From contig NC_061862.1 in NCBI RefSeq assembly GCF_907164915.1, positions 64,420,228 through 64,484,227 of the forward strand: a stretch of DNA of 64,000 nt. Reading direction: 5' to 3'. Shown in pieces: positions 51,630-63,200 of this stretch. Below the pieces are notes generated by a model that saw nothing but the letters and a program-made list of their open reading frames with translations, made no database searches and was not told the origin of the DNA. A program made the translations under genes and the position numbers. How positions within the stretch are numbered: the first letter of the stretch is position 1; the number at the start of each line of letters is the position of its first letter. Origin of the DNA: Impatiens glandulifera. Its lineage: Eukaryota; Streptophyta; Magnoliopsida; Ericales; Balsaminaceae.

Positions 51630-52786
51630 TCTATATATATATATATAATGATGCTTAATTTTTAAAATATCCGGATTGCCGGGTCGAGAGCTGTGGTTAA
51701 TTTGGATACTTGGGTCGGATTATGGATTGACCCGCCCATAAACTTAAAACGGTTAAAAATAAATTTAAAAATATTATTTGTAAGTTTCGAACTTGTAACC
51801 TAACAAAACAAGTACAACTCTTTAACCAACTAGGCTAACAACACTTTGTATTTAAGATTCAACACCAAATTTGATGAACGCGAGACATTAAAACTTCAAA
51901 TTTTTAACTAACTAATCAATATATATATATATAATGATGCTTAATTTTTAAAGTGTCCGGATTGCCGGGTCGAGAACTGTGGTTAATTTGGATACTTTGG
52001 TCGAATTATGGGTTGACCCGCCCATAAACTTAAAACGGTTAAAAATAAATTTAAAAATGTTATTTGTAGGTTTCAAACTTGTAACCTCACAAAACAAGTA
52101 TAACTCTTTAACCAACTAGGCTAACAACACTTTGTATTTAAGATTCAACACCAAATTTGATGAACGCAAGACATTAAAAGTTCAAATTTTTAACAAACTA
52201 ATCTATATATATATATAATGATGTTTAATTTTTAAAGTGTCCGGATTGTCGGGTCGAGAGCTGTGGTTAATTTGGATACTTGGGTCGGATTATGGGTTGA
52301 CCCGCACATAAACTTAAAACGGTTAAAAATAAATTTAAAAATGCTATTTGTAGGTTTCGAACTTACAACCTAACAAAATAAGTACAACTCTTTAACCAAC
52401 TAGGCTAACAACAATTTGTATTTAAGATTCAACACCAAATTTGATGAACGCGAGACATTAAAAGTTCAAATTTTTAACTAACTAATCTATATATATATAA
52501 TGATGATTAATTTTTAAAGTGTCCGGATTGCCGGGTCGTGGTTAATTTGGATATTTATGTGAGAGTAAATGGATACTTGGGTCGGATTGTGGGTTGACCG
52601 CCCATAAACTTAAAACAGTTAAAAATAAAATTAAAAATGCTATAAGTCTAGTTCGAACTTTCAACCTAACAAAACAAGTACAACCCTTTAAACTGACTAG
52701 GCTAATGACACTTTATATTTTAAATTCAACACCAAATTTGATGAACGTGGGACATTTTAACAATATAAGTTCAACATTTTAACTAA

Positions 52787-52832
<46 letters not shown>

Positions 52833-52886
52833 GATGCTTAATTTTTAAAGTGTCCGGATTGTCAGGTCGAGAGTTGTGGTTAATTT

Positions 52887-52959
<73 letters not shown>

Positions 52960-53078
52960 AGAGTAAATGGATACTTGGGTCGGATTGTGGATTGACCCGC
53001 CCATAAACATTTTTACTGTAATATTTTTTTCACGTTTTTTATATTATTACTCTTTCAAATGCACGGGACACATGCTAG
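51630..53078. mobile_element. Helitron-like element 1 with tandem 5'-unit array
   Basis: The element begins TCTATATATATAT and ends GACACATGCTAG. It sits exactly between A and T of a site that is uninterrupted in the left arm (10814/10815), with no target duplication. TC at the start, CTAG at the end and A/T insertion are Helitron hallmarks. Inside are about five direct units of about 285-300 bp starting at 51630, 51915, 52202, 52486 and about 52790, each opening TATATATAATGATGCTTAAT then TTTTAAAGTGTCCGG. The fifth unit holds a large TA expansion (52889-52956). No helicase or Rep is encoded, so it is non-autonomous. Confidence 0.82.
51784..51837 (-). other. tRNA-like box A/box B pair inside each Helitron unit (example)
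   Basis: On the minus strand TAGCCTAGTTGG (51826-51837) is followed 32-33 bases later by a GTTCGAAAC-type sequence (51785-51793). These fit Pol III internal promoter boxes A and B. The pair recurs once per repeat unit in both Helitron-like elements. Confidence 0.55.
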
Positions 53079-53184
53079 TTTGAATAATGTTACAAAAAAA
53101 TCTTATACCAAACGAATATAAAAACTTTAAGCTTTGACGATTTTTTATTGGGATCATAATTGTGATAAAATACCAACTTTCAAA
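53079..53184. other. 106-bp VDAC intron segment between the two Helitron-like elements
   Basis: This matches the left arm at 10703-10814 in reverse complement. It proves that two separate insertions, not one, separate the halves of the intron. Confidence 0.85.
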
Positions 53185-53494
53185 TCTATATATATATATA
53201 ATGATGCTTAATTTTTAAAGTGTCCGGATTGTCGGGTCGATAATTGTGGTTAATTTGGATATTTATGTGAGAGTAAATGGATACTTGGGTCGGACTGTGG
53301 GTTAACCCGCCCATAAACTTAAAACAGTTAAAAATAAAATTAAAAATGATATTTGTATGTTTCGAACTTACAACCTAACAAAACAAGTACAACCCTTTAA
53401 CCAACTAAACTAACAACACTTTATATTGAAGATTCAACACCAAATTTGATGAACGCGAGACATTTTAACAATAAAAGTTCAAATTTTTAACTAA

Positions 53495-53528
<34 letters not shown>

Positions 53529-54726
53529 GATGCTTAATTTTTAAAGTGTCCGGATTGTCGGGTCGAGAGTTGTGGTTAATTTGGATATTTATGTGAGAGT
53601 AAATGGATACTTGGGTCGGATAGTGGGTTGACCCGCTCATAAACTTAAAACGGTTAAAAATAAAATTAAAAATTTTATTTGTATGTTTCGAACTTGCAAC
53701 TTAACAAAACAAGTACAACCCTTTAACCAACTAGGCTAACAACACTTTACATTTAATATTCAACATCAAATTTAATGAACGCGAGACATTTTAACAATAA
53801 TAGTTCAAATTTTTAACTAACTAATATATATATATATATATAATGATGCTTAATTTTTAAAGTGTCCGGATTGTCGGGTCGAGAGTTGTGGTTTATTTGG
53901 ATATTTATGTGAGAGTAAATGGATAATTTGGTCGGATTGTGGGTTGACCCGCCCATAAGCTTAAAACAGTTAAAAATAAAATTAAAAATGCTATTTGTAT
54001 GTTTCGAACTTGCAACCTAACAAAACAAGTAAAACCTTTTAACCAACTAGGCTTACAACACTTTATATTTAAGATTTAACACCAAATTTGATGAACGCGA
54101 GACATTTTAATAATAAAAGTTCAATTTTTTAACTAACTAATCTATATATATATAATGATGCTTAATTTTTAAAGTTTCCGGATTGCCGGGTCGAGCGTTG
54201 TGGTTAATTTGGATATTTATGTGAGAGTAAATGGATACTTGGGTCGGATAGTGGGTTGACCCTCCCATAAACTTAAAACGGTTAAAAATAAAATAAAAAA
54301 TGTTATTTTTATGTTTCGAACTTGCAACCTAATAAAACAAGTACAACCTTTAACCAAGTGTGATTGAGATGTGGTTTGCCGATGGATAATAGACCAGTAT
54401 CATTTAAAAGTGGTTAAAGAAATATGAATCAAATATTTGATTGAGCAAAGTATGAGGTCACAATGCTAATTATTAAGAAAATATGAATCAGATATTTGAT
54501 TGACAAAGTGATAGTGTAAAGTCACGAGATGAGAGATTCATTCGGAAAAAATATGTGATGAAACATGTGAGAAAATAAGTTGTTTTATCGAAGTGAATAA
54601 AATGTGGAATGAGAGCGTTATATTTTTTATTTTAATAATTTTAAACATTAAATAAATATTATTATAATTTTTTTAATTTATTTTGTTTTTAATCTTATCC
54701 TCCAATGCGCACGGAAATTTTCATAG
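53185..54726. mobile_element. Helitron-like element 2 with tandem 5'-unit array
   Basis: The element begins TCTATATATATATATAATGA and ends TTTTCATAG, a one-base variant of the CTAG end, preceded by GCGCACGG. The empty site in the left arm lies between 10702 and 10703, again between A and T in this orientation. Four direct units of about 310-325 bp start at 53185, about 53498, about 53823 and about 54141, related to those of element 1. A distinct 3' part of about 370 bp follows (54360-54726). No coding capacity. Confidence 0.8.
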
Positions 54727-55793
54727 TAGGTTATAGTATCAAATAACTTTATATAAAAAACAACACATGAAATGAGCCCAACATAATTCATCCCCATTAT
54801 TATCCCAAGCAAGATCATCACATCATCATGCAAAACATTCTTCATTTATATCAGGCAAATCAAAACTAGAATCCAATAAGAGCAATTGACAATTTGATAA
54901 AAATTTTCATTATTATTCAACTAGTTAACAAAATAAAACACAGTATCTTGTAGTAAATTTTGTGAAAAGTGCCCAAATAAATTAAATTGAACTAGTGGTA
55001 GAGCGTACTTAACACAAAGACCTTAAATGCATGAAGAAGAGGTTTTCATCATGCAACTTAGAAACATGACAATCATTTCCATTTACATGTTAGATTATTA
55101 AGTGTAAAAAGATTGTCAACGTATTCGTCAAGTTACAATATCTACTACAATTTATAAAGATGACATTCTATGAAAAGTATAACAAAGAACTCACATTAGA
55201 AATTTTGTCCACTTTAATATCAGTGGTGATATTCTTGTTCTTCACTTGTGTATTAACATCAGCAAGGAAGACATAGTCTTTCTTCACACCAGACCAATTA
55301 ATAGTCTAGAATGTGCACACTATAAATATTAAAACTCCACATTACCATAAAACATGATCCATACAAACCAAGGAAGAAAAGAGGCACAATTAAATGTATT
55401 ACTGCTAATTAACAAGAGTGTGACACATAATGCATCACAACTTATCAGTTTTGAATTAAGTTTATTTGATAATTGTCACTAAAAATCACTTATTTTTCAG
55501 TAAGCGTGAGAAGAGCCTACAAAAGATAACTTTAAACCTTAAAGCTTATTTTCTTATTAATTCCAGGAGTTGCAGTAAATTCTTCACTCCAACCAAACGG
55601 AAATGAAATTAAGCAAATTACATCTCTAGAAAGGTAAAATAGTTTTAAAATATTTTCCCTACATTAGCCTTACATCTTATCAAACCAGCTTCCATATCAA
55701 GCACTTACTTAAAATTCAAATAATTATATTGCTTATTCAACATCTTATTTTCATACACTTAAATAATTCTTTATTTAAAATTCAGTATTCAAC

Positions 55794-55970
55794 ACTTAAT
55801 ATTCATTTTTATCCAACACCCTAATAATATGAAATCATTAGCTAATCATATATCATTTGTGTGCCACATTATTTAAGGCTGAATACTTAATATTCATTTT
55901 TATCCAACACCCTAATAATATGAAATCATTAGCTAATCATATATCATTTGTGTGCCACATTATTTAAGGC
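55794..55970. repeat. 86-bp tandem duplication in the right arm
   Basis: 55794-55879 is repeated at 55885-55970 almost without change. The left arm has a single copy (around 4335-4420), so the duplication is recent and private to this arm. Confidence 0.9.
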
Positions 55971-56794
55971 GAGAAGACATTCTCTTTGAGCATAAGAAGA
56001 GAAAAATAAAACGTGTGATTCAGTCAAAACATCATTGTGTACAACCATACCTTAATGTAAAGCCCTAAACCCAAAAAAACAAGAGGTTGTAATAGTTTAT
56101 TGTAGTTTCATATGGATGGAACACATTGCACATTTTAGCTGAATTCAACCGTACTTTCACCAAATTTGAGCTATTTGACATATAAGAACTCCAATTGCAT
56201 ATTGCCCAAAGCTTTATGATCCATCCATAATGGTACCCAATAAGCATATCCATTTAGGATATTAATGGGAAGTCATTGAATAATTTTACAATATGAAACA
56301 CAGTCATCTGGTATGTTCTTTAGGCATCTATTAATGCAGACCTAAAACATGGCATAAGTAACTCAACATATAGACCTCATGTAAGTCTTCCGATGATACT
56401 ACAAGCCTACAATAGATAGTAATCAACATTCATGAAACTCAAATGAAAACTAAATGCTACGTAGTTCTACGATCTGAAGAATCAGATATATAGAGAGGAA
56501 TGAAGAAAACTCTACTCCAGTTGGGGAGTAGGTGGTGATGGTGAATTTGTGGTCATTCCGGTAATCATTGTATACAATATGTACCACATCAAATCAGAAC
56601 AAAGACATTAGAACAAATATGAAAACATTGATTGATTGAACATTTTTATAGCACCAAAGAACTCTTGGAGCTAGACCACACATAGAAAATGGAAGCAAAT
56701 ATATATACAGATAGAGAAAGAGACGAGGACCCTTGCCCGTGATAGTTGTTGGAATTAAACTAATTCCATTAATTAAATGGAAATGATATTTGGG

Positions 56795-57075
56795 CTAATG
56801 AAATTCACACCAAATTCAAATGTGAATTAAGTGTGAAATTAATCCAAATGAAATTCACATGAAATTCAAATGTGAATTAAAGTGAAATTAATCCAAATGA
56901 AATTCACATGAAATTCAAATGTGAATTAAAGTGAAATTAATCCAAATGAAATTCACATGAAATTCAAATGTGAATTAAAGTGAAATTAATCCAAATGAAA
57001 TTCACATGAAATTCAAATGTGAATTAAGGTGAAATTTCATCCAAATGAAATTCACATCAAATTCATTGTGAATTA
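56795..57075 (+). repeat. 49-bp tandem repeats in the 5' LTR of copia-2
   Basis: CCAAATGAAATTCACATG starts recur at 56844, 56893, 56942, 56991 and 57041, after a diverged first unit. Each unit contains the near-palindrome AATTCAAATGTGAATT. The array lies upstream of the TATA-like box, where LTR enhancers sit. Confidence 0.9.
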
Positions 57076-57280
57076 AATTTGTTAATTGTTACAATTAACA
57101 TAAATGTCTTGAGTGAGGCAATTAACAAATGATGTTAATTGCCATTGTAACTACAAAATATTTATTGTAGGATGTAACTTGCAAAGATAATGAAAAGGCA
57201 AGCAACGATAACCGTTGGATGAATGGATGATGGATTAGTGACCGTTGGATTAAATAATTGATTATGAGTTTAATTTTCAA

Positions 57281-57290
57281 CTATAAATAT
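57281..57290 (+). promoter_or_regulatory. TATA-like box in copia-2 5' LTR
   Basis: CTATAAATAT followed by CCCTTCACATTG, in the expected place for the LTR promoter. The same box is at 62759-62768 in the 3' LTR. Confidence 0.65.
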
Positions 57291-57785
57291 CCCTTCACAT
57301 TGTATTCTTCTCTATACATTATCTTATCACTTCTCTCTCTAGAATTATAAAGTCTTTCCTTGTTCTTGTGAGTTTTCTTGTGAGTGTTCTTGTGAGCGTT
57401 CTTCGAGTTTCTTGACTCGATCATTTCTGTGCGAAACCCGGTGATTGTGATTCAGGTACTTTTGTCTAGTTCGCTGTTGTAGTGGTTTTTCTGTGCTAAA
57501 TCATTGCAGGTTCCGTTGTACCCTGGGAAGCAGCCGCCGACGAAACTCTCCAGCACAAACGGGAGACGGTGAAACTGTTTTAAGGGAACTGTGTTTCACA
57601 GGCCTCGGAGCAAACGAGAAGACATTTTTACATAATCTATTGTATCTGTTGTATTATCCTTTTATTGTATTCATATATTATTTACGTGTAATTTTTTACG
57701 AGATAATATTACCAACAATCTTAAAACAGTTAGCAAATATTACTTATCTCAGATTCTTACACGTTTCTGGTTTTGTGATTCAGAA

Positions 57786-60700
57786 ATGACTACCGAAACA
57801 CCTGCTTCTAACATGAGGATGCCAGTTCCAGCTAACCATCTGGATAAGCCAGAAAAGTTTGATGGATCAAACTTTAAGAGATGGCAACAAAAGATGTTCT
57901 TCTACCTTACGACCTTAAGTCTTGCGCGATTCCTCACGGAGGATCCTCCCACTCCCAAAATCGATGAGCCAAACGTGGCTTCATCGTCGGATGCAAACGT
58001 GCATCCGAAAGTTGATGTGCAAGCGGCTTCGGCCATTGATGCTTGGCACCATTCAGATTTCTTATGTAGAAATTACGTGTTGAATGGCTTATCAGATTCA
58101 TTGTACAATGTGTACAGTGAAAAGAATACGGCCAAAGAACTATGGCAATCTCTTGAACGTAAGTACAAAACAGAAGATGCAGGTGCAAAAAAGTTTATGG
58201 TCGGTCGATTTTTGGACTACAAAATGGTAGATTCAAGACCGGTCATTAAACAAGTTCAAGAGATTCAAGTTATTTTGCACGAAATTCATGCTGAGGGCAT
58301 GATTTTGGGAGAAACCTTCCAAGTGGCTGCTATTATTGAGAAGTTGCCACCGTCTTGGAACGATTTCAAGAACTACCTTAAGCATAAGCGAAAGGAGATG
58401 AACGTAGAAGAATTGGTGATTCGTCTACGCATTGAAGAGGAAAATAAAAGCGCCTCAAAGAAATACTTTAGTCAACATGTGGCTAAAGTAAATGTGGTTG
58501 AGCATAGTAAAGACAAGAAGAAACACAATTCTTTTGTCAAAAACCGGAGCCTTAATCCTAAAGGAGGAATCTCTAAGAAGTTCACTGGCAAGTGTTTCAA
58601 TTGCAATGGCATGGGCCATAGATCTTCCGAGTGCAAGAAGCCGAGAAGAGTTCGAGAGGCTAACTTGACTCAAGGATTATCGGACATGGATCTATGTGCG
58701 ATGATATCTGAGGTTAACTTGGTGGGGTCTAATCCACGAGAGTGGTGGGTTGACACAGGAGCTACAAGACATGTTTGCTCCAACAAAGATGTATTTTCAA
58801 GTCTCGAAGAAGTGAAGAATGGTGAAAAGCTGTTCATGGGGAATTCTGCCACTTCTGACATACAAGGTGAAGGAAAAGTGGTGTTAAGGTTGTCTTCAGG
58901 GAAAGATTTAACATTGACTAATGTGTTGTATGTTCCGGAGATTCGGAAAAATTTGATATCCGGATCTCTTCTAAGTAAGCATGGTTTTAGAATTGTGATT
59001 GAGTCGGATAAAATTATTTTATCCAAAGGTGGAATGTTTGTAGGTAGAGGTTATGCTACTGATGGGCTTTTTAAGCTAAATGTAATGGCAGTTAAGCCAA
59101 GAATGAATGAAAAGAATAAGTCTTCTATTTATTTGTTGGAGTCCTCCATTTTATGGCATGGTAGACTAGGTCATATTAATTATGATTCGATGCATCGATT
59201 AATAAAATTGAATAGTATACCTACATTCGAAATTAATAAGAAACACAAGTGTGAAATTTGTGTTGAAGCGAAATTGACGAGATCATCCTTTCGAAACGTT
59301 GAAAGAAGTAATAGAACGCTTGATTTAATTCATACAGATGTGTGTGATTTAAAAGGAACACCAACACGTGGTGGAGGAAAATATTTCATTACTTTTATTG
59401 ATGATAACACAAAATATTGTTATGTGTATATTCTTAAAAGTAAAGATGAAGCCATAGAAAAATTCACTCTTTATAAAAATGAGGTTGAAAACCAACTTGG
59501 TAAAAAGATCAAGGTGTTAAGAAGTGATAGAGGAGGTGAATATGAATCACCTTTTGCCGAGCTATGTGCTCAACATGGTATAATCCATGAGACGACAGCA
59601 CCTTATTCTCCTCAGCAAAATGGTACGGCTGAGAGAAAAAATAAAACATTAAAAGAAATGATGAATTCACTTCTATTAAGTTCTGGTCTACCACATAACA
59701 TGTGGGGAGAAGCTATTTTGACAGCTAATTACCTTTTAAATAAGGTTCCACGAAAGAAGCTAGATAAGAGTCCATATGAATTATGGCATGAAAGAAAACC
59801 ATCATATGAATACTTACGAATGTGGGGGTGTCTAGCTAAGGTAGCCGTACCATTACCTAAAAAGGTGAAAGTTGGACCAAAAACTGTTGATTGTATATTT
59901 ATTGGATATGCACATAACAGTAGTGCTTATCGTTTTCTTGTATTTAAATCGGACATTCCGGATATTCATAAGAATACGATAATGGAATCGAGAAATGCAT
60001 CGTTCTTTGATCATGTACTTCCATATAAGTCTAATGAAGAACAACGTTCTCCAAAAAGATTTCTTGAACTAGATGAACAAGAAAAGGAGAATGAAGTTGA
60101 GGTTGAACTTAGACGAAGTAAACGAGCTAGAACCGAAAAATCATTTGGTCCAGATTTTATTACTTTCATGATGGAAAGTGAACCTCAAACGTATAATGAG
60201 GCAATTAACTCGTCTGAAGGGCCTCAATGGAAAGAGGCAATTAATAGTGAGATAGAATCTATCTTGCAAAACCATACATGGGAACTAGTGGATCTTCCTC
60301 CGGGAAATAAACCACTAGGTTGCCGATGGATTTTCAAAAGGAAAATGAAAGCTGATGGATCAATTGATAAATATAAGGCAAGACTGGTGGTAAAAGGATA
60401 TCGCCAACGAGAAGGTCTTGATTATTTTGATACATATTCTCCAGTTACGAGAATAACTTCTATTCGATTGATTCTTGCGATTGCTTCTTTGCGCAATCTA
60501 GAAGTTCATCAAATGGACGTAAAAACAGCTTTCTTAAATGGAGACTTTGAAGAAGAAATTTACATAGATCAACCTCAAGGGTTTTCTTCTCAAGGGCAAG
60601 AAAATAAAGTTTGTAAATTAGTTAAGTCATTGTATGGCTTAAAACAAGCTCCAAAACAATGGCATGAGAAATTTGATCATGCTATGATCTCAAGTGGATT

Positions 60701-61520
60701 TAAGATCAATGAATGTGATAAATGTATTTATATTAAAGACACAAAAAATGGTTACGTCATTTTATGTCTTTATGTAGATGACATACTTATCATTGGAAGT
60801 GATGATAAAATGGTTAAATCCACTAAAGATATGTTAAATTCAAAATTTGACATGAAAGATATGGGATTGGCTGATGTGATTCTTGGAATCAAAGTGATTA
60901 GAACATCGGAAGGGATAGTTCTAAGTCAGTCACATTATGTGGATAAAATCCTCGAAAAATTTAACAATGATGATTCTGCATTGGCTAAGACTCCGATAGA
61001 TACGAGTCAACATCTATCTAAAAATCGCGGAGAGAGTGTATCTCAATTAGAATATTCTCGAATAATTGGGAGTCTAATGTACTTAATGAGTTGTACAAGA
61101 CCAGATATAGCCTATGTAGTAAGCAAACTAAGTAGATACACGAGTAATCCGGGTAATAATCATTGGAAAGCCATTGTACGATTACTTAGGTATTTAAGAA
61201 ATACTCGTGATTATGGTCTGCACTACACGAGACATCCTGCTGTTATCGAAGGGTACACTGATGCTAATTGGATTTCAGATATGAAAGACTCTAAGTCAAC
61301 AAGTGGATATGTATTTACACTTGGAGGTGCAGCTATATCTTGGAAATCTTCTAAACAAACTGTTATTGCAAGATCCACGATGGAATCTGAATTTATAGCT
61401 CTTGACAAATGTGGTGAAGAAGCTGAATGGCTACGTCTATTCTTAGAAGATATTCCAATATGGTCTAAGCCCGTACCAGCAATTTCTATTCATTGTGATA
61501 GTCAATCTGCGATTGGATGA
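57786..61520 (+). CDS. Copia-2 Gag-Pol polyprotein (open for 1244 codons, stop in RNase H)
   Basis: This single frame encodes capsid, protease, integrase, reverse transcriptase and RNase H. The start [19 protein letters not shown] is the first ATG after the LTR. The copia gag segment [18 protein letters not shown] is at about residues 24-41. The zinc knuckle [14 protein letters not shown] is near 272. Protease [12 protein letters not shown] is near 320. Integrase zinc-binding region ([10 protein letters not shown] ... CEICVEAK) is near 455-495, its catalytic motifs are [14 protein letters not shown] and [16 protein letters not shown] has [17 protein letters not shown] and [11 protein letters not shown]. 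RNase H has [16 protein letters not shown] and HCDSQSAIG. The frame ends at TGA 61518-61520 inside RNase H. The family-like tail continues in frame after it and then suffers a one-base deletion near 61622. All earlier catalytic motifs look intact. Confidence 0.95.
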   Translation: MTTETPASNMRMPVPANHLDKPEKFDGSNFKRWQQKMFFYLTTLSLARFLTEDPPTPKIDEPNVASSSDANVHPKVDVQAASAIDAWHHSDFLCRNYVLNGLSDSLYNVYSEKNTAKELWQSLERKYKTEDAGAKKFMVGRFLDYKMVDSRPVIKQVQEIQVILHEIHAEGMILGETFQVAAIIEKLPPSWNDFKNYLKHKRKEMNVEELVIRLRIEEENKSASKKYFSQHVAKVNVVEHSKDKKKHNSFVKNRSLNPKGGISKKFTGKCFNCNGMGHRSSECKKPRRVREANLTQGLSDMDLCAMISEVNLVGSNPREWWVDTGATRHVCSNKDVFSSLEEVKNGEKLFMGNSATSDIQGEGKVVLRLSSGKDLTLTNVLYVPEIRKNLISGSLLSKHGFRIVIESDKIILSKGGMFVGRGYATDGLFKLNVMAVKPRMNEKNKSSIYLLESSILWHGRLGHINYDSMHRLIKLNSIPTFEINKKHKCEICVEAKLTRSSFRNVERSNRTLDLIHTDVCDLKGTPTRGGGKYFITFIDDNTKYCYVYILKSKDEAIEKFTLYKNEVENQLGKKIKVLRSDRGGEYESPFAELCAQHGIIHETTAPYSPQQNGTAERKNKTLKEMMNSLLLSSGLPHNMWGEAILTANYLLNKVPRKKLDKSPYELWHERKPSYEYLRMWGCLAKVAVPLPKKVKVGPKTVDCIFIGYAHNSSAYRFLVFKSDIPDIHKNTIMESRNASFFDHVLPYKSNEEQRSPKRFLELDEQEKENEVEVELRRSKRARTEKSFGPDFITFMMESEPQTYNEAINSSEGPQWKEAINSEIESILQNHTWELVDLPPGNKPLGCRWIFKRKMKADGSIDKYKARLVVKGYRQREGLDYFDTYSPVTRITSIRLILAIASLRNLEVHQMDVKTAFLNGDFEEEIYIDQPQGFSSQGQENKVCKLVKSLYGLKQAPKQWHEKFDHAMISSGFKINECDKCIYIKDTKNGYVILCLYVDDILIIGSDDKMVKSTKDMLNSKFDMKDMGLADVILGIKVIRTSEGIVLSQSHYVDKILEKFNNDDSALAKTPIDTSQHLSKNRGESVSQLEYSRIIGSLMYLMSCTRPDIAYVVSKLSRYTSNPGNNHWKAIVRLLRYLRNTRDYGLHYTRHPAVIEGYTDANWISDMKDSKSTSGYVFTLGGAAISWKSSKQTVIARSTMESEFIALDKCGEEAEWLRLFLEDIPIWSKPVPAISIHCDSQSAIG

Positions 61521-61724
61521 GCTAAGAGTCATATGTATAATGGTAAGTCTAGACATATACGTCGTAGACATAATACCATTAGACAATTACTCTCTACTGG
61601 AATTATCTCAATTGATTACGTAAATCAAAAGATAATATTGCGGATCCGCTAACCAAAGGGTTAAATAGAGAGTTGGTGTTAAAGTCCTCACAAGGAATGG
61701 GACTTAAGCCTACAATAAGTTAGT
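61521..61724 (+). pseudogene. Copia-2 detached C-terminal tail of RNase H
   Basis: After the premature TGA, the same frame continues with KSHMYNGKSRHIRRRHNTI, typical of the end of copia RNase H. A one-base loss near 61622 then shifts the frame of the usual ADPLTKG end. The tail ends near 61722. Confidence 0.85.
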
Positions 61725-62224
61725 ATGAAGGGAAACCCAACCTATGATGACTGGAGATCCCAAGAACTAGGTTCAATGGGACAACCTAATTGTACTAAAC
61801 TTGGTAAATTGCTATGGGTAAAAATCCTACGATAAAATAGCATTTCGGGAAAGGATAAGCACACAGGCTTTTAATGATTCTTTATGAATAAAGAGATCAC
61901 CTATGTGAGAGAGAAGTGGGGCCGCTTCGAAAGAATTGCACGGCTCAATTCTAGACCCTCTCACTGAACCAGGCGAGTGTTCATGGCCAAAACGAACACA
62001 ATCATGAGAACTGACATGTATCAGGAAGAATTTTATGTGAAAGTGTGTAATCGTTTACACAAAAGGCAGAATAGTTCAAGGACATCGAGTCTACTAATTG
62101 GCTAGTAAAGTTATATACTTTCATAAGGGAATGTTCAAAGGGTTACACCTACCTATCCTATGTAAAATTCAACTGTTGAACCTTTCACCGGGTTAATCTT
62201 TCAATTTCCATTAATGTGGGGGAT
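61725..62224 (+). other. Copia-2 3' untranslated region with purine-rich tract
   Basis: About 500 bases without coding, ending in the purine-rich TGTGGGGGAT (62215-62224) that primes plus-strand DNA next to the 3' LTR. Confidence 0.75.
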
Positions 62225-63195
62225 TGTTGGAATTAAACTAATTCCATTAATTAAATGGAAATGATATTTGGGCTAATGAAATTCACACCAAATTCAAATG
62301 TGAATTAAGTGTGAAATTAATCCAAATGAAATTCACATGAAATTCAAATGTGAATTAAAGTGAAATTAATCCAAATGAAATTCACATGAAATTCAAATGT
62401 GAATTAAAGTGAAATTAATCCAAATGAAATTCACATAAAATTCAAATGTGAATTAAAGTGAAATTAATCCAAATGAAATTCACATGAAATTCAAATGTGA
62501 ATTAAGGTGAAATTTCATCCAAATGAAATTCACATCAAATTCATTGTGAATTAAATTTGTTAATTGTTACAATTAACATAAATGTCTTGAATGAGGCAAT
62601 TAACAAATGATGTTAATTGCCATTGTAACTACAAAATATTTATTGTAGGATGTAACTTGCAAAGATAATGAAAAGGCAAGCAACGATAACCGTTGGATGA
62701 ATGGATGATGGATTAGTGACCGTTTGATTAAATAATTGATTATGAGTTTAATTTTCAACTATAAATATCCCTTCACATTGTATTCTTCTCTATACATTAT
62801 CTTATCACTTCTCTCTCTAGAATTATAAAGTATTTCCTTGTTCTTGTGAGTTTTCTTGTGAGTGTTCTTGTGAGCGTTCTTCGAGTTTCTTGACTCGATC
62901 ATTTCTGTGCGAAAACCGGTGATTGTGATTCAGGTACTTTTGTCTAGTTCGCTGTTGTAGTGGTTTTTCTGTGCTAAATCATTGCAGGTTCCGTTGTACC
63001 CTGGGAAGCAGCCACCGACGAAACTCTCCATCACAAACGGGAGACGGTGAAACTGTTTTAAGGGAACTGTGTTTCACAGGCCTCGGAGCAAACGAGAAGA
63101 CATTTTTACATAATCTATTGTATCTGTTGTATTATCCTTTTATTGTATTCATATATTATTTACGTGTAATTTTTTACGAGATAATATTACCAACA
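62225..63195 (+). repeat. Copia-2 3' LTR
   Basis: 971 bp, the same length and same number of 49-bp units as the 5' LTR. Differences are single bases only, such as CACATAAAATTC in one repeat unit. Confidence 0.95.
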
Positions 63196-63200
63196 ATAGT

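Larger units (their letters stand above)
49855..56741 (-). pseudogene. VDAC (mitochondrial porin) pseudogene, right-arm copy, near-complete exon set
   Basis: Exons on the minus strand are: exon 1 at about 56705-56741 (GKGP, the start again ACG); exon 2 at 56511-56575 (NDHKFTITTYSPTG); exon 3 at 55195-55305 (KKDYVFLADVNTQVKNKN); exon 4 at 50975-51061 (LFTTIIVDEATPGLKTILSF); exon 5 at 50535-50731 (NPVVNFSGVIGTNILAIGTD, then KYNGGLSYTNSDLI) with good splice sites; and the last exons at 49855-50110 (YHTVSPLT, FSTNENT, VKARVNNFGKANALIQHEW, SGEVDT, KFGLALALKP). Frameshifts occur in exon 5 at a G run and around HEWRP and SGEVDT, with a stop after DSLSAS. Introns carry two Helitron-like elements. It is followed on the same strand by the CUL3 piece. 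Confidence 0.92.
56747..57717 (+). repeat. Copia-2 5' LTR
   Basis: 971 bp with TG...CA ends. It contains six tandem 49-bp units (about 56795-57075), a TATA-like CTATAAATAT at 57281-57290 and a GC-richer segment (57510-57620) likely in the transcribed leader. GTACTTTTG near 57456 and ATTGCAG ending near 57509 could form a short leader intron; this is only an inference. Confidence 0.95.
56747..63195 (+). mobile_element. Copia-2: young, nearly intact Ty1/copia LTR retrotransposon
   Basis: The element is 6449 bp on the plus strand with target duplication ATAGT (56742-56746 and 63196-63200). The empty site (ACTAT) lies in the left arm near 3599. LTRs are 971 bp each, beginning TGTTGG and ending CCAACA, with about 7 differences by hand count. 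One long gag-pol frame runs 57786-61520, and a purine-rich tract TGTGGGGGAT lies just before 62225. No initiator-Met primer-binding site follows the 5' LTR. It is inserted a few bases upstream of VDAC exon 1. Confidence 0.97.

Noticed and set aside
52783..53010. Open frame of repeated Ile-Tyr residues
   Set aside because: It is the translation of a TA microsatellite inside Helitron-like element 1.
57493..57789. 98-codon open frame at the end of the copia-2 5' LTR, and its partner at 62971-63219
   Set aside because: It lies in LTR/leader sequence, is repeated in both LTRs, has no family features and overlaps the gag start.
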